Part shown: positions 1 to 8,084 of the stretch, one piece after another
Numbering within the stretch: position 1 is the first letter of the stretch
Layout: each line of letters starts with the position of its first letter
NCBI RefSeq assembly: GCF_003813905.1
Contig: NZ_RPFJ01000011.1
Span: 372,001 to 436,000 of the forward strand
DNA length: 64,000 nucleotides
Reading direction: 5' to 3'
Source: Aureibaculum marinum
GTDB taxonomy: Bacteria > Bacteroidota > Bacteroidia > Flavobacteriales > Flavobacteriaceae
Translations under genes and position numbers: made by a program
The notes under the pieces: model-generated
Told to the model about the DNA's origin: nothing
The model's database searches: none
Seen by the model: only the letters and a program-made list of their open reading frames with translations

Positions 1-71
1 AGTATGCCCAATAAGAGTGGATTATTTTCATCATGATGATTTAGTTTTTATAGTTAATAGGTGTTTAATTA

Positions 72-1430
72 TTATTCCCAAGTATTTTCAGCATCAGTGC
101 CTCCCCAAATTAATGTGGCCATATATGGATTATCAATAAACGGATTTCTATTTCCTTGTGCAGCTTCTATTACATTGTTGCGTTGTATCTCAAAATCAGA
201 AACAGGATCTTCTCTATTCCATTTTAGAAATAATTCTAAAGAACCTACTTTTTCAAATTTTTCACCATATCTAATATTTAAATACATAACCATTCTTGCA
301 ACATCGCCTTTCCAATCGTCTCCTGGATACCATTTCTCATTATCTAATTTATAGGTTCCACTTCCTTCAGTAAATGGATGGTTACTTCTGCTTGAGTTAA
401 CAGCATCATTACATGATCTTAAATGATGTAAATCTGTAACTGCTGTAGTTGAGCTCAGTAACGATTGTGGATAAATATGTTCTGTATTAAAGGTTTGCGG
501 ACTATAAGTATTTGAATTAGATGTGTATTCTTTCCAATAGGTTTTAACACCAGAGTACATTAATACAACACTATCTGTATCAATTAGATCAGCATCTGCA
601 TTGTAAAGATAATTATGTCTTTCTCCGTAAGATAATATGGTGGTGTGTTTTTCAGTTGTATGATTTTTCAATAACTCATAATTCAATTCTTTATTAGTTG
701 TTAATCCTAAATCTGAATAGTAATCAACTAATTCTGTTGGAATGTTAAAAGCTATTGTTTCAAGTATAGTAACAGTTATTGTGGCTGTAGAACAAGTAGC
801 TGTAGGAGAGTCATCATCACAAATTGTATATGTAAAGGAGTCTTCTCCAATATAATCATTGGCAGGAACATATGTTATACTACCATTTTCATTTAAAGTG
901 ACTGTACCTAGAGTACCATGGGTGTCTATTGAACTTAAAGTAGCATTATCCAATAAATCATCATTATCTAAAAAATCAGAAAATGTTCTTGTAGTATTTT
1001 TAGTACTGCTATAGTTATCATCAATAGCAGTTGGTGAACCTTCATCAATAACAGTTATGGTAACAGTAGCTGTTGAGCAATTTTCAGGTGTTTCTCTATC
1101 ACAAATCGTATATGTAAATGTATCAGAACCAACATAACCTTTGGGAGGAGTATATGTATAAGTATTATTTCTGTTGTCAACTATAGTTCCATTATTAGTA
1201 CTAGAGGAATCAAAGCTGGTAATTCGTGCAGTGCCTAAATCTGTATCGTTTGTTAATAAATTAGATAGTATTAATGGGGTATCTTCGGTAGCTTCAAAAT
1301 TATCATTTACTGCAACTGGTTTTTTGATTTCAGGATCTGGGTCAGGATTAGGTGTAACACTGTTGCCACTGTCACTGCTACAATTGATAAAAAATAAACT
1401 GATAAATAGTAAAAATACAAGGTTTTTCAT
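72..1430 (-). CDS. Endonuclease I family lipoprotein with two Ig/cadherin-like repeats
   Basis: Probable secreted or surface-anchored DNA/RNA-cleaving enzyme. The first 17 residues form a lipoprotein signal ending in a cysteine (FFINCSSD). Two beta-sandwich repeats follow, about residues 38-128 and 133-223, each opening with an A-x-D-[DN] motif (VAVNDNFEATEDTP, TAIDDNYSSTKNT) and closing with ATVTITV/ATITVTI. The C-terminal half (about 235-452) is an endonuclease I domain, with TEHIYPQS at 316-323 and DLHHLRS at 333-339, the histidine-rich active-site region of EndA/NucM-type nucleases. It lies downstream of a TonB receptor and a lipoprotein on the same strand, with a terminator-like hairpin just before its start codon. 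Family assignment is confident; the substrate and a nutritional role are inferred. Confidence 0.85.
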   Translation of the reverse strand: MKNLVFLLFISLFFINCSSDSGNSVTPNPDPDPEIKKPVAVNDNFEATEDTPLILSNLLTNDTDLGTARITSFDSSSTNNGTIVDNRNNTYTYTPPKGYVGSDTFTYTICDRETPENCSTATVTITVIDEGSPTAIDDNYSSTKNTTRTFSDFLDNDDLLDNATLSSIDTHGTLGTVTLNENGSITYVPANDYIGEDSFTYTICDDDSPTATCSTATITVTILETIAFNIPTELVDYYSDLGLTTNKELNYELLKNHTTEKHTTILSYGERHNYLYNADADLIDTDSVVLMYSGVKTYWKEYTSNSNTYSPQTFNTEHIYPQSLLSSTTAVTDLHHLRSCNDAVNSSRSNHPFTEGSGTYKLDNEKWYPGDDWKGDVARMVMYLNIRYGEKFEKVGSLELFLKWNREDPVSDFEIQRNNVIEAAQGNRNPFIDNPYMATLIWGGTDAENTWE

Positions 1431-1447
1431 AGTGTGTAAAGATAAAA

Positions 1448-1479
1448 AAACCTCCCATTATTTTAAGAATGGGAGGTTT
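1448..1479 (-). terminator. Hairpin between the repeat lipoprotein and endonuclease I genes
   Basis: Twelve-base perfect inverted repeat (AAACCTCCCATT, 1448-1459, with AATGGGAGGTTT, 1468-1479) and an 8-base loop. Read on the minus strand it is followed by a T-run over 1444-1450. It ends about 14 bases before the endonuclease ATG (1430), so any transcript of that gene starting upstream must read through it. Confidence 0.75.
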
Positions 1480-1500
1480 AAATTTAAAAATTTTAACTTT

Positions 1501-2604
1501 TTATTGTAGTACGTATTCTGGACCTACTTTAATAACATTCATTGTATAAACTGCATTAGAACCGTTGTATACGTTGTATGAAACTGAAAATTTTTGCCCC
1601 TCTTCAGCATCAGGGAAATTGTTCAATAATATGGTATTAATTTTCTCTAAACGAACAGTTTCACTTTCTTCTGCTTTACCAGCTCTAACATCAAAATTTT
1701 TGTAATAACCATTACCAACCAATTCATAATCAGCAGCAGTTAATGTGTATTTAATAGTGTTGTCTGGTACCCAAGTAGAGCCATCATGACCAAATTTTAC
1801 AGTTTCTTGAGCTACATTATTATATTCAGACCAAGAAGTACCATCAAAAATGAAATATTTTATATAACTATATGTTGTGCTATCTTCTGTTGAGCCGTCT
1901 CCGTCTAAATCGCTTACATCTGAAGTGTACAATTTATACATAGTAGCAACTATATCTCCAGCAGCGTAATTGTCGTACTTAAATTTATCTAACAAAAAGA
2001 TAGGAATTTTAGCAGTAGCTTCATCTTCAGAAGAAAAATTTGGATAACCTTCTCCCATGCTTTTGTATTCATCTTCAGTAAACCCTTCAATAAAGTGCCA
2101 TTCGTTATCGCTATAGAAAAATCCATTATTTAACTCTCTATTACTTCCATCGTAATAGTCATATGTAAGCGAAACTAACATATTGTTTACAGGGTTAGGA
2201 AATTTACTTTCTACCAAATCGTAAATTTGATCTAAATCATCAAAATTACCATAGCTTGTACCAAATTCATCATAGTCATCAGATGATACAGTATATACAA
2301 TTATACTATCTTGATCTTGTTTTGGAGCATATACATCAAAAGTAACTTCTACTAAGGCTCCTTCACCCCAAACTGGGTATTTATCAGAAAGTAAACTAGG
2401 AAGCATAGCTTTTGCATCGTCAACAGAATTAAAGTTACCATAACTTAAATCTAACTCGTCATAATCTTCATCAGTTAAAGTATATGCTATTTCACCAGTA
2501 ATTACCTCTTCTTGTGCATCAATATCAGCATGAATATCTTCCATTGGGTCACAGCTCGTTAAGACTACGCCCAACATCATTATTAAATAAACTATTTTTT
2601 TCAT
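1501..2604 (-). CDS. Four-repeat surface lipoprotein of a TonB-receptor locus
   Basis: No named family recognised with certainty. The start at 2604 is preferred over an in-frame upstream ATG (2661) because it gives a normal lipoprotein signal (MKKIVYLIMM...LTSC, cysteine about residue 18) and lies 10 bases after the TonB receptor stop rather than overlapping it. The mature part contains four degenerate repeats built on a [ST]xxDYxxxGxxYxNF core: TLTDEDYDELDLSYGNF, TVSSDDYDEFGTSYGNF, FTEDEYKSMGEGYPNF and TLTAADYELVGNGYYKNF, each leading to a helix ending in a KFP/KYP-like motif. It is highly acidic. It is probably co-transcribed with the receptor and acts at the cell surface, perhaps as a ligand-binding partner; function unknown. 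Confidence 0.8.
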   Translation of the reverse strand: MKKIVYLIMMLGVVLTSCDPMEDIHADIDAQEEVITGEIAYTLTDEDYDELDLSYGNFNSVDDAKAMLPSLLSDKYPVWGEGALVEVTFDVYAPKQDQDSIIVYTVSSDDYDEFGTSYGNFDDLDQIYDLVESKFPNPVNNMLVSLTYDYYDGSNRELNNGFFYSDNEWHFIEGFTEDEYKSMGEGYPNFSSEDEATAKIPIFLLDKFKYDNYAAGDIVATMYKLYTSDVSDLDGDGSTEDSTTYSYIKYFIFDGTSWSEYNNVAQETVKFGHDGSTWVPDNTIKYTLTAADYELVGNGYYKNFDVRAGKAEESETVRLEKINTILLNNFPDAEEGQKFSVSYNVYNGSNAVYTMNVIKVGPEYVLQ

Positions 2605-2614
2605 TTTTTTTTGT

Positions 2615-5155
2615 TTAAAAATTAATTTTAGCACTAAAGTTAAAAGTTCTTCCGTAACCATACCAAACTAATGCACTATAAGCATCGTGGTTTGCACCAT
2701 CCATTGCATCAGCAATGTATTCAGTATCAAAAACATTGTTCATGCGAGCAGTTAATACTGCGTCAAATGGGCCAAAATCAAAGCCATATCTTATACTTGC
2801 ATCAAAAGTGCTGTAATCTGGAGCTTTCCATGATTGAGGAGCTCCTTCTGTAGTTCTATCGTTAGGATCGAAATCTGCGTAATAATCGCCAAAATAGTTG
2901 TAATCTACAGTAAAGAAAGTTTTATCCATAATTTCCCAGTTTAATCCTAATGCAGCAGTTGTTTGTGCAGCATCAGAAACTTTTAAACCTTCAATATATA
3001 AATCTATAGGATCTCCCACAGGATTGTTTGATTCGTCGTAAACTTGTGCTCCTAAAACATTGTTATCCCATTCCCAATTACCTAATGATAACATTCCTGT
3101 TAATGATAATTTATCTAAAGGTCTGTAATCAAAATCAATTTCTACACCTTGATGTAAAGCATTTACACCTAATAAATTTACAAAATAGTCAATATTATCT
3201 TCAGTAAAGTTATCAGTAAAAGTTCTATCATCCCATTTCGTATGGTAAAGGTTAACATTAGCAGCTAATTTTTCGCTTCTATATCCGTAACCTAATTCAA
3301 AGCTAAATATTTTTTGATTTACAGCATCTTCATTAATATGCTCATTATCATAGTTTAAGAAAACAGCATCAAAACCAGGGGCTTTTTCGAAGTATCCAAG
3401 GTTAAGAAATACATTATGGTTTTCATTTAAATTGTAGTTTGCACCACCTTTAATACCAAAACCACCAAAGTTATATTTGTCAGTTTCTTGTAATGGGTCA
3501 CTATCTAAATAGTTAAAGTAATCAATTCTTTTATAAGATGTGTTAGAAACTGAAGCAGAAACAAAACCAGCAAGAACGTCATTATTGTACTCTAACTGAG
3601 CAAATAAACCTTGCCAACCCACTTTACCATCATTCCAATAGTCACGTTTATCACCTACTTTTAAGGCTCTGTTAGGGTTGTTTACATCACTATCATCAAG
3701 TGCATAAGCACCTCCTAATAAGTCAGTAACTTCGGAGAAGTGTTTACCTGTATATGTTCTTATATCAATACCTCCAACAAAGGCTAAATTATCAGTTAAA
3801 TCAGTTTTAAAAGTAGATAAGCCACCAAACCAACTATGGTCATTTCTAGAAGCTCTTAAGTATGCTACAGATCCAAAACCTTGTTCTCCGGCAGCTCTAT
3901 TTAGAGCCACTATATTGTCAATATCAATAGGTTGATCATCACCACCAATTCTTTGAGTAAATAAGCTAGTGTCACCAGCAGTTCCACCGCCGCCACCTTG
4001 ACCCCAAGATGCATAAAGAGCTGTAGATAAACTTGATTTTTCACCTATAGTCCAATAGTGGTTTAATGAAGTTTGTGATTTGTGATAAAAATTATCTTCA
4101 ACATTTACTACATTACCGTCTCTTAAACCCCAATCTGGATTAAATTTAGTACCGCTTTCTGCATTTCTATAGGTTTCAATAGAACTTCTGTTTTGTCTTT
4201 GGCCATGCCATTGTGGAGCACCAAAAGTAGTAAATGACAATTTGTGATTTTCATTTAATTGTTTAGAGATGTTTAAGAAATAGTTATATCCTTCAAATTG
4301 AGTTCCATCAACATAACCATCACCTGTTGTTTTTGCTCCAGAAGCTGAAACAGCAAATCCATTATCTAATAAGCCTGTAGAAATTGTAGCACCGTATTTT
4401 TGATAGCCATCATTACCTACACCAACAAAAATATTTCCGCCTTTTTCAACATCTGTAGTTTTTGATAATATATTAACGGTACCACCAATAGAAGGTACAG
4501 CAACTTTAGAAGCTCCTAGACCTCTTTGCACTTGCATAGCACTTGTTACATCTGCTAAACCAGCCCAGTTAGACCAATATACTCTTCCGTTTTCCATATC
4601 ATTAACAGGTACACCGTTAATCATTACAGCAACGTTTTCAGAGTTAAAACCTCTTAAGCTTAATCTACCATCTCCAAAACCACCACCAGACTTGGTAGCA
4701 TAAACACCAGGTGTAGATTTTAAAATTTCAGGAAATTCTTGTGTTCCTAATTTTGCTTCAATTTCTTGAGCTTTAATTGTAGAAACAGCAACTGGAGTTT
4801 CTCTGTCAATAGCAAAAGAAACAGCTGTAACAACAATTTCTTCAAGTGTATTATCAGAAGCTAATGAGATAGTGCCTATGTCTTTAGTTTCACCTGAAGC
4901 CAATTTAAAGCTAATCTCTTTATTAATAAAGCCGATAAAGGAAATTACAATTGTTCCTGAACCTTCTTTCACTTTTAACGAAAATTTTCCGTCAAAATCT
5001 GTTGTCGTACCATTAGTTGTACCTTTTTCCAAGATATTAGCTCCAGGTAACGGTCCTGATTCATCTTGTACCGTACCTGTAATGGTTTGTGCATAAATTG
5101 CTGATGATATTATAAAAAATAATAGCATCAAACATAATTGAGTAATTTTTTTCAT
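2615..5155 (-). CDS. TonB-dependent outer-membrane receptor with N-terminal carboxypeptidase-like domain
   Basis: An 846-residue outer-membrane transporter. A signal peptide (about 1-22, ending AIYAQ) is followed by a carboxypeptidase-regulatory-like beta domain (ITGTVQDESGPLPGANI, about 24-105), a plug domain (from about 120, with GGGFGDGRLSLRGFNSENV and VMINGVPVNDMENG) and a 22-strand-type barrel ending in an aromatic residue (FSAKINF). It is the first gene of a minus-strand cluster with the repeat lipoprotein (10-base gap) and endonuclease I. A good promoter lies at 5192-5220. The cargo cannot be read from the sequence; the neighbouring nuclease suggests nucleic-acid breakdown products or phosphate-linked nutrients. 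Confidence 0.9.
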   Translation of the reverse strand: MKKITQLCLMLLFFIISSAIYAQTITGTVQDESGPLPGANILEKGTTNGTTTDFDGKFSLKVKEGSGTIVISFIGFINKEISFKLASGETKDIGTISLASDNTLEEIVVTAVSFAIDRETPVAVSTIKAQEIEAKLGTQEFPEILKSTPGVYATKSGGGFGDGRLSLRGFNSENVAVMINGVPVNDMENGRVYWSNWAGLADVTSAMQVQRGLGASKVAVPSIGGTVNILSKTTDVEKGGNIFVGVGNDGYQKYGATISTGLLDNGFAVSASGAKTTGDGYVDGTQFEGYNYFLNISKQLNENHKLSFTTFGAPQWHGQRQNRSSIETYRNAESGTKFNPDWGLRDGNVVNVEDNFYHKSQTSLNHYWTIGEKSSLSTALYASWGQGGGGGTAGDTSLFTQRIGGDDQPIDIDNIVALNRAAGEQGFGSVAYLRASRNDHSWFGGLSTFKTDLTDNLAFVGGIDIRTYTGKHFSEVTDLLGGAYALDDSDVNNPNRALKVGDKRDYWNDGKVGWQGLFAQLEYNNDVLAGFVSASVSNTSYKRIDYFNYLDSDPLQETDKYNFGGFGIKGGANYNLNENHNVFLNLGYFEKAPGFDAVFLNYDNEHINEDAVNQKIFSFELGYGYRSEKLAANVNLYHTKWDDRTFTDNFTEDNIDYFVNLLGVNALHQGVEIDFDYRPLDKLSLTGMLSLGNWEWDNNVLGAQVYDESNNPVGDPIDLYIEGLKVSDAAQTTAALGLNWEIMDKTFFTVDYNYFGDYYADFDPNDRTTEGAPQSWKAPDYSTFDASIRYGFDFGPFDAVLTARMNNVFDTEYIADAMDGANHDAYSALVWYGYGRTFNFSAKINF

Positions 5156-5191
5156 TTGTGTAAATTGAATTTAGTTTTAAATTTTACCCAG

Positions 5192-5220
5192 CAAAAATAA
5201 CTATTTAAAAACAATTACAA
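5192..5220 (-). promoter_or_regulatory. Promoter of the TonB receptor-endonuclease cluster
   Basis: On the minus strand TTG (5218-5220) lies 18 bases before TATTTTTG (5192-5199), which matches the Bacteroidota form TTG-N19-TAnnTTTG. It is about 37 bases upstream of the receptor ATG. Confidence 0.5.
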
Positions 5221-5417
5221 CTTTAAGAAAACATTAACTTTTCAACTGTTTACTTCTTGATGTTGATAAATGTTTAGTGTTTGATTGTCATTTTTATGAA
5301 TAATGTATTTTTTTTTAAAAATACTATGTATTTATTAAATTTTTAGTTAGGTATTTGTGGAACTGCTATTTTATTGACAACTTCATGTTATTTTTTTTAA
5401 GAAAAAAATGAAAATGA

Positions 5418-5450
5418 TTGGAAGCAATTAATAATTCTAATCTATATTTG
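5418..5450 (+). promoter_or_regulatory. Promoter of the TPP-riboswitch transcript
   Basis: TATATTTG (5443-5450) is a perfect TAnnTTTG box, with TTG at 5418-5420 (22-base spacing). Transcription would begin about 5457, right at the 5' edge of the riboswitch aptamer. Confidence 0.55.
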
Positions 5451-5457
5451 TGGCATC

Positions 5458-5534
5458 TCAATAAAGGGGTGCCTAATATCGGCTGAGATTATACCCATTG
5501 AACCTTGAACAGGTAATGCTGTTTAGGAATTCTA
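5458..5534 (+). promoter_or_regulatory. TPP (thiamine pyrophosphate) riboswitch
   Basis: The conserved THI-box landmarks occur in order: GGGGTGCC (5466-5473), GGCTGAGAT (5481-5489), ACCC (5493-5496), GAACCTTGAACAGGTAATGC (5500-5519) and a closing AGGAA segment. It lies about 110 bases upstream of a TonB receptor, a known arrangement for thiamine-regulated outer-membrane receptors in Bacteroidota. Ligand-bound RNA is expected to reduce expression of the receptor. Confidence 0.93.
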
Positions 5535-5540
5535 AGTTCT

Positions 5541-5560
5541 AATGCTTATTAAGCATTTTT
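5541..5560 (+). terminator. Putative riboswitch expression-platform hairpin
   Basis: AATGCTT (5541-5547), a 3-base loop and AAGCATT (5551-5557) are followed by Ts. AGCATT could instead pair with the identical AATGCT inside the aptamer (5515-5520), giving a mutually exclusive fold. The stem is short and AT-rich, so termination strength is uncertain. Confidence 0.45.
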
Positions 5561-5646
5561 CTTAGAGAAAATTCAATACAATTTTATTAAAAAAGAATAA
5601 TTACCTCTTTTTATTCGATTAACTATTTTAAAATATACTTAATCGT

Positions 5647-8037
5647 ATGAAAAATTTATTTTTATTCACACTGTTTTTTTTATTGTCAATTTGCGTTTTT
5701 GCACAAAAATTTACTATTTCCGGTAATGTTATTGAACAAAATGGAGAACCCTTGCCCGGTGCTTCTGTTCTTGTAAAAGGTACAAATAAAGGTACTTCTA
5801 CAGATTTTAATGGATTTTATCAATTAGAGTTAGATAGAGGGCAATATACCTTGGTTTTTAGTTTTATGGGACGATCTATTGAAAAATCAATTTTTTTAGC
5901 TGCTGACAAAACGTTAAATGTCAATATTGATCAAGAACCTGAAATGCTTGATGAAGTTTTAGTTAAAGCTGTTAGGGTTGAAGCTACTTCACCAATAACA
6001 CATTCCAATCTTGAAAAGGATGAGATTGTCAAGCGTAATTTAGGGCAAGATGTTCCTATTTTAATGAACTATATGCCTTCTGTGGTAACTACCAGTGATG
6101 CTGGTGCAGGGATTGGGTATACTGGCATAAGAGTACGCGGTGTTAGCTCTCAGTCTACTAATATTACTATAAATGGTATTCCGTATAATGATCAAGAATC
6201 ATTAGGTACTTTTTGGGTTAATTTACCTGATTTTTCTTCGTCAGTGGAAAATTTGCAATTACAACGTGGTGTAGGTACTTCTACTAATGGTTCTGGAGCT
6301 TTTGGAGCGAGTATTAATGTGCTTACTGATGCTGTTTCAGATGTTGCTTTTGGTGAAATTTCAAATTCTTTTGGAAGTTTTAATACCAGAAAACATACTG
6401 TAAAATTTAGTACAGGGTTATTAAATGACCATTTAGAATTAGCAGGACGTCTTTCTCAAATAAAGTCTGATGGATATGTTGATAGAGCTGAGGCTAATTT
6501 AAAATCGTATTTTTTACAAGCCGCATATGTAGATGAAAACACATTGTTAAAAGCAATAGTTTTTGGTGGGCATGAAAACACCTATTTGGCATGGAATGGA
6601 ATAGAAGATTTAGATATTTTAGAAAATAATAGAACTTATAATATTTCAGGTAGATATACAGATGCTGAAGGAAATGAACAGTTTTATGAAAATGAAGTTG
6701 ATGACTATAAACAAGATCATTATCAACTCCATTGGAATGAGCGAATTTCTAACAATTGGTCAACAAATATTGGACTCAACTACACTTATGGTCGTGGTTA
6801 TTATGAACAGTATAAAGAGGATGAAAGTTTTGAAGATTATGGTTTAAACGAAATTACAATTGGTAATACTGTAATTAATGAAACTGATTTGATACGACGT
6901 AAATGGTTGGATAATGATTTTTATGTGGTGAATGCTTCTGTAAATTATAAGAATAATAAGTTAAACATTACAACAGGTACTTCTTATAGTTATTATGATG
7001 GAGATCATTTTGGGGAGATTATTTGGACTCAATTTTCTGGTGATAATTTTAAGAATCAACGGTATTATGAAGGTAATGGTATTAAAAAAGATTTAAATTT
7101 CTTTTCAAAGGCAACTTATAAGTTGAATGAAAATATTAGTCTGTTTGCTGATTTACAGTTGAGAATGTTAAATTATAATACTACTGGATTAAATTCAGAT
7201 AGAACCCCTTTAATACTTGATAAAGATTATAGTTTTTTTAATCCCAAAGCGGGAATTACATATTTGTTAAATGAAAATAATAATTTCTATTTTTCTTATG
7301 CTAGAGCAAACAGAGAACCTAATAAAGATGATTTTGAAGCGAATGCTAATGTAAAGCCAGAGCAGCTTAATGATTTTGAATTGGGATGGAGGTATAGCAC
7401 CAATAAAACTAAAATTAATACCAATTTATACTATATGTTATATAATGAACAATTGGTTTTGACTGGAGCTTTAGATGATGTTGGTTCTCCAATAAGAGCC
7501 AATAGTGGAGAAAGTTATCGTTTAGGTTTAGAAGTAGATGCTCAGTTTCAAATTCATAAACAGCTTTCATTCCAACCAGCCATTGCTTTAAGTTCAAATA
7601 AAAACATTGATTATAATACAAAATTAGACGGTGAGTTAGTAAGTTTAGGAAAGACAAACATATCTTTTTCACCTGAAATTGTAGCTTCAAATGCTTTAGT
7701 ATATAGGCCGATTGATAATTTACAGGTAACTTTATTAAGTAAGTATGTGGGTGAGCAATATATGGGTAATGTAGATTCTGAAAGGTCTAAATTAAAATCT
7801 TATTTTGTAAGTGATTTTAATTTGTTTTATGAAATTAAACCTAAAAGTATATTTAAGTCTATAGTAATATCAGCATTGGTGAATAACATATTTAATAAAA
7901 AATATGTTTCTAATGGTTATTATTATACTTATGACGATACATGGTCAAATCCAAATCAGACCACAACAATAGAAGGAGCTGGATATTATCCACAAGCAAC
8001 TACTAATTTTTTAGTAGGGGTTTCGTTAAAATTCTAA
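5647..8037 (+). CDS. TonB-dependent receptor under TPP riboswitch, probable thiamine transporter
   Basis: A 796-residue outer-membrane receptor: signal peptide (1-19, ending CVFAQ), carboxypeptidase-regulatory-like domain (ISGNVIEQNGEPLPGASVL, about 23-100), plug domain with GIRVRGVSSQSTNITINGIP and a LQLQRGVGTSTNGSGAFGAS segment, then a beta barrel ending FLVGVSLKF. It is the only gene after the TPP riboswitch and is closed by the bidirectional terminator at 8042-8075. Control by a TPP riboswitch points to uptake of thiamine or a precursor; this is established for similar receptors in the phylum and inferred here. No inner-membrane thiamine transporter is adjacent. Confidence 0.9.
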   Translation: MKNLFLFTLFFLLSICVFAQKFTISGNVIEQNGEPLPGASVLVKGTNKGTSTDFNGFYQLELDRGQYTLVFSFMGRSIEKSIFLAADKTLNVNIDQEPEMLDEVLVKAVRVEATSPITHSNLEKDEIVKRNLGQDVPILMNYMPSVVTTSDAGAGIGYTGIRVRGVSSQSTNITINGIPYNDQESLGTFWVNLPDFSSSVENLQLQRGVGTSTNGSGAFGASINVLTDAVSDVAFGEISNSFGSFNTRKHTVKFSTGLLNDHLELAGRLSQIKSDGYVDRAEANLKSYFLQAAYVDENTLLKAIVFGGHENTYLAWNGIEDLDILENNRTYNISGRYTDAEGNEQFYENEVDDYKQDHYQLHWNERISNNWSTNIGLNYTYGRGYYEQYKEDESFEDYGLNEITIGNTVINETDLIRRKWLDNDFYVVNASVNYKNNKLNITTGTSYSYYDGDHFGEIIWTQFSGDNFKNQRYYEGNGIKKDLNFFSKATYKLNENISLFADLQLRMLNYNTTGLNSDRTPLILDKDYSFFNPKAGITYLLNENNNFYFSYARANREPNKDDFEANANVKPEQLNDFELGWRYSTNKTKINTNLYYMLYNEQLVLTGALDDVGSPIRANSGESYRLGLEVDAQFQIHKQLSFQPAIALSSNKNIDYNTKLDGELVSLGKTNISFSPEIVASNALVYRPIDNLQVTLLSKYVGEQYMGNVDSERSKLKSYFVSDFNLFYEIKPKSIFKSIVISALVNNIFNKKYVSNGYYYTYDDTWSNPNQTTTIEGAGYYPQATTNFLVGVSLKF

Positions 8038-8041
8038 TTTT

Positions 8042-8075
8042 AAAACCTCAGAGATTTTAAAATCTCTGAGGTTTT
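8042..8075. terminator. Bidirectional terminator between the thiamine receptor and rlmN
   Basis: Perfect 17-base inverted repeat (AAAACCTCAGAGATTTT and its complement) with no spacer, between convergent gene ends. The A- and T-rich outer arms would give a U-tract in either direction. Confidence 0.9.
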
Positions 8076-8084
8076 AATTTTTTA

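Larger units (their letters stand above)
5156..5646. other. Divergent intergenic region between two TonB receptor genes
   Basis: 491 bases without a gene. It holds the leftward promoter at 5192-5220, the rightward promoter at 5418-5450, the TPP riboswitch at about 5458-5534 and a small terminator-like hairpin at 5541-5560. The stretch 5225-5415 is very AT-rich and shows nothing I can name. Confidence 0.8.

Noticed and set aside
1-71. Possible end of a neighbouring gene at the left edge
   Set aside because: Too short and AT-rich to assign; no frame carries recognisable sequence.
2605-2661. Upstream in-frame ATG at 2661 for the repeat lipoprotein
   Set aside because: It would overlap the TonB receptor end and bury the lipoprotein signal 19 residues inside the protein.
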